Assembly: GCA_009843785.1 (NCBI GenBank)
Contig: VYCT01000368.1
Span: 1-40,070, forward strand
Length of the DNA: 40,070 nt
Direction: 5' to 3'
Source of the DNA: Candidatus Poribacteria bacterium
Lineage (GTDB): Bacteria; Poribacteria; WGA-4E; WGA-3G
In this document: piece by piece, positions 25,718-34,663 of the stretch
Layout of the letters: each line of letters begins with the position of its first letter
Position numbering within the stretch: the stretch's first letter is position 1
The notes under the pieces: generated by a model
Seen by the model: only the letters and a program-made list of their open reading frames with translations
Database searches by the model: none
What the model was told of the DNA's origin: nothing
Position numbers and translations under genes: made by a program

Positions 25718-26050
25718 TTAGAACGAAGTTGAAATGCGAAACCCTTTAGGTGTTGCACCAGCGGGTATTTCGTGCGGAACAAACTCAATGTAAAGCCCCA
25801 ACTTTTCCAATAGTAAAAGCAGGCAATCAAGCGAAAAATCGGCACATCTGCCTTCTTGCAGTACGGCAAGCTCAGATTCACTAATCTCCAGAGTCTCTAC
25901 TGCTTCGTCCGGTCCAAGCCCACGTTCCACTAAAACGTCACGGATTATTGAGACAAATCGAACTTTCATGAATTCTTCTGGATTGGGAAGTCCCGAATCC
26001 TTGAAAAAGTCGGCACTGCCTTTTTTACCTGCAACTCTTTCTTTGTTCAT
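25718..26050 (-). CDS. HTH antitoxin-like protein, upstream copy
   Basis: This 110-residue protein has an HTH segment, KVRFVSIIRDVLVERGLGPDEAVETLEISESELAVL, followed by a helix reading LLLLLEKLGLYIEFV, very like the antitoxin downstream of the toxin (24932-25300). It has a strong AGGAGG 6 nt before the ATG. It starts 26 bp after the cysteine desulfurase stop, so it may be co-transcribed with it. It has no toxin of its own in the window; it could be a second antitoxin for the same toxin or a solitary regulator. Confidence 0.7.
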   Translation of the reverse strand: MNKERVAGKKGSADFFKDSGLPNPEEFMKVRFVSIIRDVLVERGLGPDEAVETLEISESELAVLQEGRCADFSLDCLLLLLEKLGLYIEFVPHEIPAGATPKGFRISTSF

Positions 26051-26076
26051 CTTCTTCCTCCTTTTGCACAGGAAAT

Positions 26077-27237
26077 CTACCCTCTATACAGGGTGCGCAT
26101 CTGTTGGATAACTTTGGGTAATTTGGCGATGACTGCATCGATCTCCGCTTCGGTGGTGTTTCTACCGAGGGAGAAGCGGACAGTGCCTTGCGCTAAACGT
26201 GGCGGTAAACCGAGGGCGGCAAGGACATGCGACGGCTCCATAGAGCCAGAGGTACACGCCGACCCCGTTGAGACGCAGATACCCTCCATATCTAACCGTA
26301 GGATGAGGCTTTCACCCTCCACATTTTCAAAGGAGATGTTAAGCGTACCGGGCGCGCAGTGATCGGGATGTCCGTTGTAGTGCAGCCGATCAATGTGTGC
26401 ATCTAAACCTTCACGCAGTCGATGTGTTAAGGCGGCGAGATGCTGCGCGTAGGAGTCCTGCTCCTGTTTCGCAAGTTCGGAAGCAACGCCAAGTCCGACA
26501 ATAGCAGGCACATTTTCGGATCCAGCGCGGCGGTTGCGTTCGTGTGCGCCACCGTGGACGAGGTTTGCCAGTCGGGTGCCGCGGCGGATATAAAGGACAC
26601 CAATGCCTTTGGGCGCGTAAATCTTGTGTCCCGAAAACGCGAGGAGATTCACGCCGAGTGCTTGAACGTCCATCTCCAATTTACCGACCGATTGAACGGC
26701 ATCGGTGTGGATAGGAATGTCGTGTTCTTGTGCGGTTTCACAGATCTCCGCAAGCGGTTGGATCGTGCCGTTTTCATTGTTGACGTGCATGATAGAAATC
26801 AGCACTGTGGTGTCGCGGATTGCGTTACGGAGTTGTTCAACGTTAATCCGTCCGTGTCTATCGACCGGCAGATAAGTTACCTCGAAACCGCGTTGCTCGA
26901 GATAGTGACAGGTATGCAAAACGGCGTGATGCTCTACAGAGGAGGTGATAATATGGTTACCTTTACCTCGGCTCTTTTGCAATTCGGTGAGCCCTTTGAT
27001 AGCGTGGTTATCTGCTTCGGTGCCGCTTCCTGTAAAGACGATTTCACTCGGGCTTTTGGCACCGATGAGTTCGGCGACCTGTTCGCGTGCGGTGTCAATC
27101 GCAGTGCGGGCTTCGCGTCCGTAGGCGTGAATGCTGGAACCGTTGCCGAATGCCTCCATAAGATAGGGCATCATAGCGTCCCGGACTTCGGGACGGAGCG
27201 GTGTCGTAGCGTTGTAGTCTAAATAGATACGTTCCAT
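26077..27237 (-). CDS. nifS: Cysteine desulfurase, IscS/NifS type
   Basis: The 386-residue PLP enzyme releases sulfur from cysteine for iron-sulfur and thio-cofactor synthesis. It has YLDYNATTP at the start, the PLP-stacking His in SVEHHAVL (H104), the Schiff-base lysine in SGHKIYAPKG (K205), and the catalytic sulfur-carrying cysteine in GSACTSGS (C328). The short SACTSGS loop fits group I. Length is typical. No IscU or other Fe-S genes are adjacent. The gap to the lipoprotein gene upstream is 31 bp, so read-through is likely. No Shine-Dalgarno is evident. Confidence 0.93.
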   Translation of the reverse strand: MERIYLDYNATTPLRPEVRDAMMPYLMEAFGNGSSIHAYGREARTAIDTAREQVAELIGAKSPSEIVFTGSGTEADNHAIKGLTELQKSRGKGNHIITSSVEHHAVLHTCHYLEQRGFEVTYLPVDRHGRINVEQLRNAIRDTTVLISIMHVNNENGTIQPLAEICETAQEHDIPIHTDAVQSVGKLEMDVQALGVNLLAFSGHKIYAPKGIGVLYIRRGTRLANLVHGGAHERNRRAGSENVPAIVGLGVASELAKQEQDSYAQHLAALTHRLREGLDAHIDRLHYNGHPDHCAPGTLNISFENVEGESLILRLDMEGICVSTGSACTSGSMEPSHVLAALGLPPRLAQGTVRFSLGRNTTEAEIDAVIAKLPKVIQQMRTLYRG

Positions 27238-27268
27238 GTTTTTCGTCTGTGTCGCGATCTGGAGAAGT

Positions 27269-28603
27269 TTATTCGTACGTTCGGTGGTTCCAAAAAGTTA
27301 TCCGATTCGGATTAATTTTAATATCCGGCACTGACTGACTCCCGCCGACCTGTCCGTTCGCGTCCAAAAAGGAGAGATTGAGCGTATGCGTGCCTACAGG
27401 GAGCGGCATCCGCACCATAAAAATCTGGTTCGGCAGCGTTCGCCAAGAACGTTTATCCGCCTGCTCTGTTAAAACGCCAACGAGGTTCGTAAGCAAACCT
27501 AAGGTCTCATTTTTCTTGCCCGCCTGTCGGGTGAGTAAGTATTTTCCTACAGCCCGTACTAATGTTCGTAAAAGGATCATAGGGCGCTGGGCGTTGAAGG
27601 TTTCAATCGCGATGGTTTCTATGTCCTCGACAAGGACACCTCTTCCCTGATTTTCTCCTACTGCGACTCTAATTCCACTGAAGCGTGGGCGATGTGAGTC
27701 GATTGTTGGGATTGCCACGCGCAGGAGATACTCCAATTTCACCTCTTCATAGGTTGCGCCTTCGCGTGTCATAAGTTTGCTTGGGAATTTTTCATCCTTC
27801 ACGTCGTCTGTTTTGAGGATCGGAAATATCAAGTTCTCCTCAGCTTTGGACGGAACGTAGCCGCTTTCATAGAAAAGGATCAGCTCGCCAGTATTTTCGG
27901 GACGTGATGTAGACTTGCCGTACTGCTCTTGATAACGCTCAAACTCATCAGTGAAACCAAGTTTACGCGTCAATCGAACCAGTGCTTTACCGATGTCGGG
28001 TGGCATTCCTACACCGGTTTTTTCCGCGGCGTTTTTATAGTACTCGGCTGCCTGCTTATAAGAAATCAATGCATCGTTCCACTCACCCGCAGCTTCAAAA
28101 AACATGCCAGAAAGGTATGCCAGAAACCCGGTTCCAAAGAAATCGTACTTCTCATCTTCACCTTTGAAGTAGTTGATGAGTGCCGTAGCACGGCGGCATT
28201 CTACCAAGGCACCGTCCAATTGATTTAAGTAAGCGTAGTTGAGCGCGCGATAGTAGTGGCTCAAAAGCCGCTCATACTCGGTAGCGGAATATGGGCGCAA
28301 CTTGTCGGAAGTGACCAGTGAACCTAATTCTTTTGAAACACTTTTGGTATAGCGGTCCTCTGCAATATCTCCAGCGATGTCAAGTGCTGCACTGCTCTCC
28401 GCAAAGTGGTTGGCATAATGCGCAACCAGTCCGAATTCAAATTGGTACGGGATGTCCGGTTCTTTCGGGGCGTGTTTCTGAAGGTAGGTGTAGGCATTTT
28501 CTGGGTTACCTGTCTCCAACGGTTCTATGACTTCTTGGAACTTATAGCCAGCGCACCCTATCATCAAAAAAATAATAAGCAGAAAAGGAAGTGTTTTGAT
28601 CAT
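27269..28603 (-). CDS. COG3014-type lipoprotein
   Basis: The 444-residue protein has a lipobox (FLMIGC, Cys17). The following ~200 residues are helical and TPR-like (YRALNYAYLNQLDGALVECRRA, then SGMFFEAAGEWNDALISYKQAAEYY). The C-terminal half is beta-rich, with VAIPTIDSHRPRFSGIRVAV and TIAIETFNAQRPMILLRTLVRA. This matches the COG3014 family of outer-membrane-associated lipoproteins that often neighbour an LpoB-like gene, as here. A role in peptidoglycan synthase activation is inferred from that pairing. GGAGG is only 3 nt before the ATG, which is tight but the only candidate. Confidence 0.78.
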   Translation of the reverse strand: MIKTLPFLLIIFLMIGCAGYKFQEVIEPLETGNPENAYTYLQKHAPKEPDIPYQFEFGLVAHYANHFAESSAALDIAGDIAEDRYTKSVSKELGSLVTSDKLRPYSATEYERLLSHYYRALNYAYLNQLDGALVECRRATALINYFKGEDEKYDFFGTGFLAYLSGMFFEAAGEWNDALISYKQAAEYYKNAAEKTGVGMPPDIGKALVRLTRKLGFTDEFERYQEQYGKSTSRPENTGELILFYESGYVPSKAEENLIFPILKTDDVKDEKFPSKLMTREGATYEEVKLEYLLRVAIPTIDSHRPRFSGIRVAVGENQGRGVLVEDIETIAIETFNAQRPMILLRTLVRAVGKYLLTRQAGKKNETLGLLTNLVGVLTEQADKRSWRTLPNQIFMVRMPLPVGTHTLNLSFLDANGQVGGSQSVPDIKINPNRITFWNHRTYE

Positions 28604-28666
28604 TTGCCTCCGTAATATGAAGCGAATAGTAGCGGGCGGGCATGGGGACCCGCCCGAACAAATCTA

Positions 28667-29293
28667 TCATGGTTTAAACTTGCCGCGTCCGATAAACTTT
28701 TTAATTTCTTTCTGGCCGATCCAGACCTTCTCGTTGGTTTCGATGTTTGTCAACGTGAGATCTGTCTGATAGAAGACGACCTGCTTACCTTCCACACGGT
28801 CTTCGATGGTGTTGATTTCACCGGTCATCATATAATCGGCACCGAGTTCTTGTCCCATCCGTTTAACGGTTTCGAGTGAAGCGAATTCGCCTTGGTCGGC
28901 ACGTTCTTCGCGAATTTCGCTGCGCTCGCCTGAGCTGGAAACCGGGCGGACTTTGCCTGTGTTGATAAAGGCACGCTCAATATCTGTTATAAATGTAGCG
29001 ACGGGGATATGTTCCATGCTTTTATTACGGATACCCCCGACAATAACGGTGGGCTTGCCACCGGTACTCATTCCGTGGTTGTTAATCCACGGGTGGTTCA
29101 AACATTCGTCAATCATCTGATCTGCTACCATACGGGAATCGGTATCATTCCAACGTCCAGACAGATCGATTGTGGTGTCGGTGTCAATGCGGGTAACCTG
29201 TTTAGAACTGCAACCGCTGAAAGCGATAATCCCGATTAGTACAGCATAGATTGTGTATTTGACGGCAGTCTCGGCTGCCAATATTTTATACAT
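28667..29293 (-). CDS. LpoB-like lipoprotein (penicillin-binding protein activator)
   Basis: The 208-residue product has a lipobox FSGC (Cys28) and a domain with the LpoB signature: DLSGRWNDTDSRMVADQMIDECL, then VIVGGIRNKSMEHIPVATFITDIERAFINTGKV, AADYMMTGEI-like GADYMMTGEI, and EKVWIGQKEIKKFIGRGK near the end. In Enterobacteria LpoB reaches from the outer membrane to activate PBP1b. GGAG lies 8 nt before the ATG. It is followed 63 bp later by the COG3014-type lipoprotein, a pairing seen in other bacteria (recalled). Confidence 0.82.
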   Translation of the reverse strand: MYKILAAETAVKYTIYAVLIGIIAFSGCSSKQVTRIDTDTTIDLSGRWNDTDSRMVADQMIDECLNHPWINNHGMSTGGKPTVIVGGIRNKSMEHIPVATFITDIERAFINTGKVRPVSSSGERSEIREERADQGEFASLETVKRMGQELGADYMMTGEINTIEDRVEGKQVVFYQTDLTLTNIETNEKVWIGQKEIKKFIGRGKFKP

Positions 29294-29454
29294 TAGAAGT
29301 ACTCCTTTTTTAATAGTTTCAGTTATCGGTTATCAGTTAAGAGGTCTCTTGTAACTGACAACTCTCATTGCGAGGCGAACTGACAATTGACAACTATTTC
29401 TCTGATAACTGAAAGGTTTTTCGCAGAAAAACCGAACTGACAACCGACAACCCT
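29294..29454. repeat. Intergenic repeat block between thrS and lpoB-like gene
   Basis: This 161-bp gap is full of degenerate ACTGACAACT-type direct repeats. It also has a perfect hairpin, GGTTTTTC-gca-GAAAAACC (29415-29433). The GAGGCGAACTGACAA block near 29370 is the inverse of the block at 54-100. It has no ORF; the hairpin may end thrS transcription. Confidence 0.5.
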
Positions 29455-31242
29455 TTAAAAATCTAAGTCGGCTTCTTGAACAATTTTGTCGACGAACGTA
29501 TCCAGTGCCATCGCGCCGATGTCGCCTTCATCTCGACTCCGGACACTGACAGTGCGACTCTCCGCCTCACGTCCACCAATAATTAACATATACGGCACAC
29601 GTTGCAAGCGGGCTTGACGAATCTTCGCGCCGATCTTGTCATCGCTATTATCCAACGCAACGCGGCACCCCTTTTGCAACAGCAGTTGCTCGACCTCTCT
29701 ACCGTAATCAACGAAGCGTTGGCTAATCGTCATCACAACACACTGGACAGGAGAGAGCCATGTCGGAAAGGCCCCCGCATAATGCTCAATGAGCATGGCG
29801 ATGAACCGCTCAAAGCTCCCACAAATCGCGCGATGGATCACCACAGGCCGCTTTTCGGAGCCGTCGGGTGCGACATAGATCAAATCAAACCGTTCGGGCA
29901 ACTGGAAATCGAGTTGCACGGTGGCGCACTGTACATCTCGGTTGAGCGAATCTCGGACTTGAAAATCGAGTTTAGGCCCGTAGAATGCCGCCTCGCCGGG
30001 ATCAATAGTGTGCTCAACCTGATTGTTTTTGAGTACATCCTCAAGAATTGTTTCAGCGCGATTCCAGACCTCCACATCCCCCATAAACTTCTCCGGGTTT
30101 CGCGTACTCAAATCGCATCGGAAGGGTAAATCGAAAGTGCCGTAAATCCGCTGGAAGAGCCCAAGGATACGCTCGTATTCATCTGCGATTTGATCTTCCG
30201 TGACGAAGTTGTGCGCGTCATCTTGGCACATCTGGCGGACGCGCGATAAGCCAGTCAGTGTGCCTGTGGCTTCGTTGCGATGCAACACGCCTTGGTCGTG
30301 CAGGCGGTAGGGCAGGTCTCGGTAACTATGGCGCGCGCTTTTATAAATGAGCATGTGCGCCGGGCAGTTCATCGGTTTGAGTGCGCTGACCGAATCGCCA
30401 TCTTCGCTTTCAACGACAAACATATCGTCTTTATAGTGTTCCCAATGCCCAGATGTTTTCCAGAGGCTGCTATCGTAGAGCAGGGGTGTCCGTACCTCCT
30501 GATAGCCTTCGCTGAGATAGAGTTTCCGGACCTTTTCAGACAAGAGGTTATAGATAAACGCGCCTTTGGGGAGCCAAAATGCGCTGCCGGGCGATTCCGG
30601 GTGCATCTGAAAGAGTTCCAACTCGCGTCCGAGTTTCCGATGGTCGCGTTTGGCGGCTTCTTCGCGTTGTGTCAAGTATCCCTGAAGGTCGGCTTTGGTC
30701 TCCCATGCGGTGCCGTAAATGCGTTGCAACTGCTCGCGATTGCTATCACCGCGCCAATAGGCTCCAGAAACGCGGAGCAGTTTGAAATACCGGCATTCGC
30801 TCGTTTTTTCGACGTGCGGTCCCTTGCAAAGGTCCGTAAAATCGCCGTTGTGATAGATAGATACGCCTTCGTCGGCGACACCTTCATCGCTTGCGCTGAC
30901 TTCTCGGTCAGAGATTCCATCTATTAATTCGAGTTTGAATTTTTGATCTCGTTCACCGAACCATTCACGCGCATCGTCGTAGGTCCAGGTCTCCTGTTCA
31001 AAAGGCACATTCGCTTTAATCATCGCCTTCATGTGCTTTTCGATTGCGGGGAAATCGTCGGGTGTCAGCGGACGTGGTACCTCCATATCATAATAGAACT
31101 CGTTCTCAATCGGTGGTCCGATCGCGAGTTTAACGGTACGTTCGCCATCTGGAAATAGTTGTTGTACGGCATACGCCATGATATGCGCGGTCGAATGGCG
31201 TAAGCGTTGTAAGTAATCTTCGGGCTGATTGGGTTCACGCAT
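29455..31242 (-). CDS. thrS: Threonyl-tRNA synthetase lacking the TGS domain
   Basis: The 595-residue enzyme charges tRNA-Thr. The N-terminal editing (N2) domain begins almost at once, with RHSTAHIMAYAVQ (H16 and H20), so the ~57-residue TGS domain of typical ThrS is absent. The class II catalytic core includes MNCPAHMLIYK (zinc Cys), the RLHDQGVLHRNEATGTLTGL region, CQDDAHNF, and PVVIHRAICGSFERFI as motif 3. The anticodon-binding domain follows (VVMTISQRFVDYGREVEQLL, then KIGAKIRQARLQRVPYMLIIG). A short-form ThrS of this kind is known in some lineages. GAGAG lies upstream of the ATG. Confidence 0.93.
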   Translation of the reverse strand: MREPNQPEDYLQRLRHSTAHIMAYAVQQLFPDGERTVKLAIGPPIENEFYYDMEVPRPLTPDDFPAIEKHMKAMIKANVPFEQETWTYDDAREWFGERDQKFKLELIDGISDREVSASDEGVADEGVSIYHNGDFTDLCKGPHVEKTSECRYFKLLRVSGAYWRGDSNREQLQRIYGTAWETKADLQGYLTQREEAAKRDHRKLGRELELFQMHPESPGSAFWLPKGAFIYNLLSEKVRKLYLSEGYQEVRTPLLYDSSLWKTSGHWEHYKDDMFVVESEDGDSVSALKPMNCPAHMLIYKSARHSYRDLPYRLHDQGVLHRNEATGTLTGLSRVRQMCQDDAHNFVTEDQIADEYERILGLFQRIYGTFDLPFRCDLSTRNPEKFMGDVEVWNRAETILEDVLKNNQVEHTIDPGEAAFYGPKLDFQVRDSLNRDVQCATVQLDFQLPERFDLIYVAPDGSEKRPVVIHRAICGSFERFIAMLIEHYAGAFPTWLSPVQCVVMTISQRFVDYGREVEQLLLQKGCRVALDNSDDKIGAKIRQARLQRVPYMLIIGGREAESRTVSVRSRDEGDIGAMALDTFVDKIVQEADLDF

Positions 31243-31455
31243 TGCGGTTTACTCTCTATATATCCATTCGTATAGGGTTCAAAATTGGTCTTGATAGACT
31301 TAACGTCTTTTTTCGTACACCGTTTACGTATTTATTTTACCGCATCCGGAAACGAAATACCAATTGAAATATCGAAGCGTATTTTTCTGTACCGCAATCA
31401 GTCGGTTTGGACTTGAGATTTTTGTAAGAAGGCTGAAAATATTAGCGTATGCCTC

Positions 31456-34400
31456 CTATTTTGTTTCTACTACCTTCACACAACGGAAACCGAGGACAGT
31501 GTTCGTGAGTGTTGGAGAAACTTCGTTGCGATAGGCGATACGAAGATGCTCCTCATCATGGATCCATGAACCGCCCCGGACGACGCGGGAAGCTGTGTCG
31601 TTCACAAAGTCGGATATGACTAAATCTACGTTTTCTACGGTATTCATACCTGCAAGCGGATTGCGATCCGGCGAGGAACGATAGAAATTGCTGTAATACG
31701 CGTCCAGACACCACTCTAAGACGTTACCTGCCATGTCGTATAGCCCATATTCATTGGGTGAATAATTACCGACCTCCGTTGTTCCGCCGACATGACTACC
31801 GTAGTTCGCGTTTCTACTTGAGATTGTATTCCCCCAAGGATATCGCGTGCCGGACTTTCCACCTCGTGCGGCTTTCTCCCATTCTGCCTCTGTCGGTAAA
31901 CGTTTCCCTACCCAATTTGCATAAGCCATCGCCCCATACCAACTCACGTAAGTCACCGGGTGATCACCTTTTCCACTGGGATAGTTGTCTCCATTCCAAT
32001 GCTTTAAGTAGTTTCCATTGTGAAATGCTGTAGGTATTCGCGTTTTCCGCCACTGTGGATTCGCATCAGCAAACATTTTGTATTGTGCGTTGGTCACCTC
32101 GTATGTGTCCATATAGAACGCATCTATATAGACAGTATGGATCGGTTTTTCGTCGGTTTTATCGTTGCTACCCATCTGAAATTCGCCTGCTGGGATTAAC
32201 ACCATATCTGATAGGACTGCGGGAGTTATGGGATTGGGGTCTGGAGTCGACAGGGTCGGTATCTCCTGCTTCGGGGTAACAATTGGCGGTTCGCTGGGTG
32301 GGGTTGGCGGCAGTGGTACAGGCTCCTCCTGTGTGTTAACAGGAACAGGTTCCGGAGGTGGAATAGTTTTTTCCTCAGGTTCAGTCTCGGCTTGCCTTAT
32401 GGGCTCAGGTTCCAACGGTGCTACAGGGGGTGCGGGTTTGGGTTCCGGAGGTGGTCTTGCCGTTGTTTCCTGATTTGGGATGACAGCGGGTAGTTCGGTG
32501 GGTGGGGTTGGTGGCAGCGGTGCAGGCTCCTCCTGTCCAGCAGTAGGGACCGGTGCCGCGGATACCATAGAATCGCCATCCGCTTCCGTTGTGCTCTGTT
32601 TAGTGGCAACAGGTTCGGGTGCCTCGCGTGTGATGGTTTCCGTTTCTAATCCGGCTGTGCTTTGTGCAGCTACAGATGTCGTTTTGTCAATGCTCGGAGG
32701 ATTTAATGCACTGACATATCTAATTGTGCCGGTAACACATAATAAAAGGATAGGCACCGCGGCTACCCAGAGCTTCATCCGTTTTCGATCGTAAATTTCC
32801 AGGGCTCGGTAACCTTGAATTGCCAAACCGATCACAAGTCCCCAGAACGTCCAACTGATAACAATGGGTATGTTAAATCCAAGATGAAACAGTTTATCCA
32901 GTCCAGTAAGAATAGATGCTAAAGCAAGAAATGGAGCAAGCACCACCGGCAGGATCCACTCAGCCACTATATGCGTTACCATAGAACCAAAGAGCATAGG
33001 CAGTACAATAGGGAGGACAATTCCGACGAAAACCACCACACCGAATGCAACAAAAATAAGCAAAAAGGGTGATCGGCTAAAGCGGATGGTATGGACTACC
33101 CACCTAAAGCAGAATTTAGTAACCTTGACAAAGAAGGCAATTTGCAACTTGGCGATATATATCCAATAGTGGACCAAAGCTTTTATTAGTTTGCGGTAGT
33201 CTTGTGCCTGAAGGAAATTTTTAATTGGCAGAATTATTGGCAGAATTGGCATCAAAAATCGTTGCCAACTGAACGACTTCCGAACAACGAGAAGCCAATG
33301 CGCGTATATACCGATTCCAAAGATCAAGGGGGCTGCCCATGCGACATTTAGGGGTGCTGTCGCTACGATGAGACGGGTAAAGAGCGCGAGTGCCGCCATT
33401 GAGACACCGCTGATACCGACCCAGCGGAGTAGTGGCTGAATCCCATGATTAATATAGATCGGAACCTCTACATTCTGACCGTTGGTGTCAATGACAAGGG
33501 CTGTCCGATGTGCTGTTTTAGATGTTAAGACGTTTTCATCGAGATGAATACTGACGATGCCCTCACCATGGATATTCGTATCAGAAAGCTGCAACCCCGG
33601 TATATCGCTTTTCAGATGGACATCGCCGTGGAGGAAACCGCGCCCCGCGTTCTTAATTTCGGAACGGATCGTTTTTGCGCTGCCCGTCGCCACGGTGTTC
33701 GCGATATTGTTCGTTTCGGAAGGGGGCGTTTCGGTGCTGCGCGTCGCCACGGCGTTGAAATGTATTTCAGGGTGGCTTATATCAGGTATCGGGTTTCCGA
33801 TTCCCGGGTCAAGTGCCTGAACGAAAGTTTCTAAAGCGAGGTCCTGCTGGTCACTATAATGATTTGTGACTTCATTCGCGGTATCAGCGAGTTGGTGTTG
33901 CTCGATGTAGGCAAGCCAAAACGCAAAGAAACCGTTGGACAGCAGCGTTTTTGACTGATCCCAATTCTTATCTATCAAGCGAGCGAGTTGTTTCGGCGTG
34001 TTCGCGCCTTTCCCCTTCTCCATCCTCACTTTACCGTGAAGGACTGCGACCATCGCTATAAGTCCTGTGTCGCGATCATCGGAAAATCGGTCTACAATTG
34101 TTTTGGCAGCATCCGCGAACTGATTCTGGTCAGCACTGCGAAGATTTTGCTCTAAGGTGCCCGCGTAAAGGGCATCGGCGGCAATAGTGGGGTGCTTCTC
34201 GAGTAAGGCTGCCAAATCTGCGATAGTACGTGCTTCTTCGCCGCCAGGGAACGTCAAGACAGGCTGCTCCAGTTCCTCTGGTGCCTCAGTGAGGGTTGCG
34301 ATGTGTTTCCTACGTTTTCGTGGGTCCAGCAGCGTATCCTTGGCATCATTGAGAACTTTTTGCCACTGTGCTTGTGTTAATCCATCCGAACGCGGCATAT

Positions 34401-34533
34401 TCGCATACGCCCCAATTGTGAGGGCATATCGTTTTGTGTGTGCTTCGTTGACGAGGGCTTTTATTGTCGCCTCATCTTTGTCTTGGATATCGTCAATTGA
34501 GAGTTCAAGCACTTCAAAATAGTTATAATCCAT
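31456..34533 (-). CDS. Membrane J-like protein with Pro-rich linker and FGE-fold domain
   Basis: The ATG at 34533 is preferred because AAGGA is 10 nt upstream; the ATG at 34542 is only 1 nt from it. The 1025-residue protein starts with a divergent J-like helix bundle (NYFEVLELS, then LLDPRKRRKHI), but the HPD motif needed to stimulate Hsp70 ATPase is missing. Residues ~300-365 look like a beta-sandwich. About six membrane segments lie in ~370-610. A Pro/Glu-rich linker (~640-775) contains a duplicated EEPxPLPPTPP unit. The C-terminal FGE/SUMF1-fold domain (~776-1025) has VLIPAGEFQMGS, GKRLPTEAEWEKAARGG, YPWGN, AGNVLEWC and RVVRGGSW, but no catalytic cysteines after RGGSW. It is the last gene of the Hsp70 cassette. 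Confidence 0.8.
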   Translation of the reverse strand: MDYNYFEVLELSIDDIQDKDEATIKALVNEAHTKRYALTIGAYANMPRSDGLTQAQWQKVLNDAKDTLLDPRKRRKHIATLTEAPEELEQPVLTFPGGEEARTIADLAALLEKHPTIAADALYAGTLEQNLRSADQNQFADAAKTIVDRFSDDRDTGLIAMVAVLHGKVRMEKGKGANTPKQLARLIDKNWDQSKTLLSNGFFAFWLAYIEQHQLADTANEVTNHYSDQQDLALETFVQALDPGIGNPIPDISHPEIHFNAVATRSTETPPSETNNIANTVATGSAKTIRSEIKNAGRGFLHGDVHLKSDIPGLQLSDTNIHGEGIVSIHLDENVLTSKTAHRTALVIDTNGQNVEVPIYINHGIQPLLRWVGISGVSMAALALFTRLIVATAPLNVAWAAPLIFGIGIYAHWLLVVRKSFSWQRFLMPILPIILPIKNFLQAQDYRKLIKALVHYWIYIAKLQIAFFVKVTKFCFRWVVHTIRFSRSPFLLIFVAFGVVVFVGIVLPIVLPMLFGSMVTHIVAEWILPVVLAPFLALASILTGLDKLFHLGFNIPIVISWTFWGLVIGLAIQGYRALEIYDRKRMKLWVAAVPILLLCVTGTIRYVSALNPPSIDKTTSVAAQSTAGLETETITREAPEPVATKQSTTEADGDSMVSAAPVPTAGQEEPAPLPPTPPTELPAVIPNQETTARPPPEPKPAPPVAPLEPEPIRQAETEPEEKTIPPPEPVPVNTQEEPVPLPPTPPSEPPIVTPKQEIPTLSTPDPNPITPAVLSDMVLIPAGEFQMGSNDKTDEKPIHTVYIDAFYMDTYEVTNAQYKMFADANPQWRKTRIPTAFHNGNYLKHWNGDNYPSGKGDHPVTYVSWYGAMAYANWVGKRLPTEAEWEKAARGGKSGTRYPWGNTISSRNANYGSHVGGTTEVGNYSPNEYGLYDMAGNVLEWCLDAYYSNFYRSSPDRNPLAGMNTVENVDLVISDFVNDTASRVVRGGSWIHDEEHLRIAYRNEVSPTLTNTVLGFRCVKVVETK
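32260..32560. repeat. Internal repeat in Pro-rich linker coding sequence
   Basis: Two related ~80-bp units (about 32275-32350 and 32480-32560) both contain GGTGGGGTTGG followed by a CTCCTCCTGT-ending stretch, and encode the two EEPxPLPPTPP linker repeats of the J-like protein. This suggests linker growth by duplication. Confidence 0.55.
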
Positions 34534-34663
34534 GATATTCATTTCCTTTTTGATGGTTCAACGTACCTTCCGGAGGTTGGTAAGGTGATCCGTTGTGGAT
34601 GTGTTGCGAGAAGGTGTGAAAACAGCCGCTCACAACGCACCGGCCGGAGATGAAAGGAGATGT

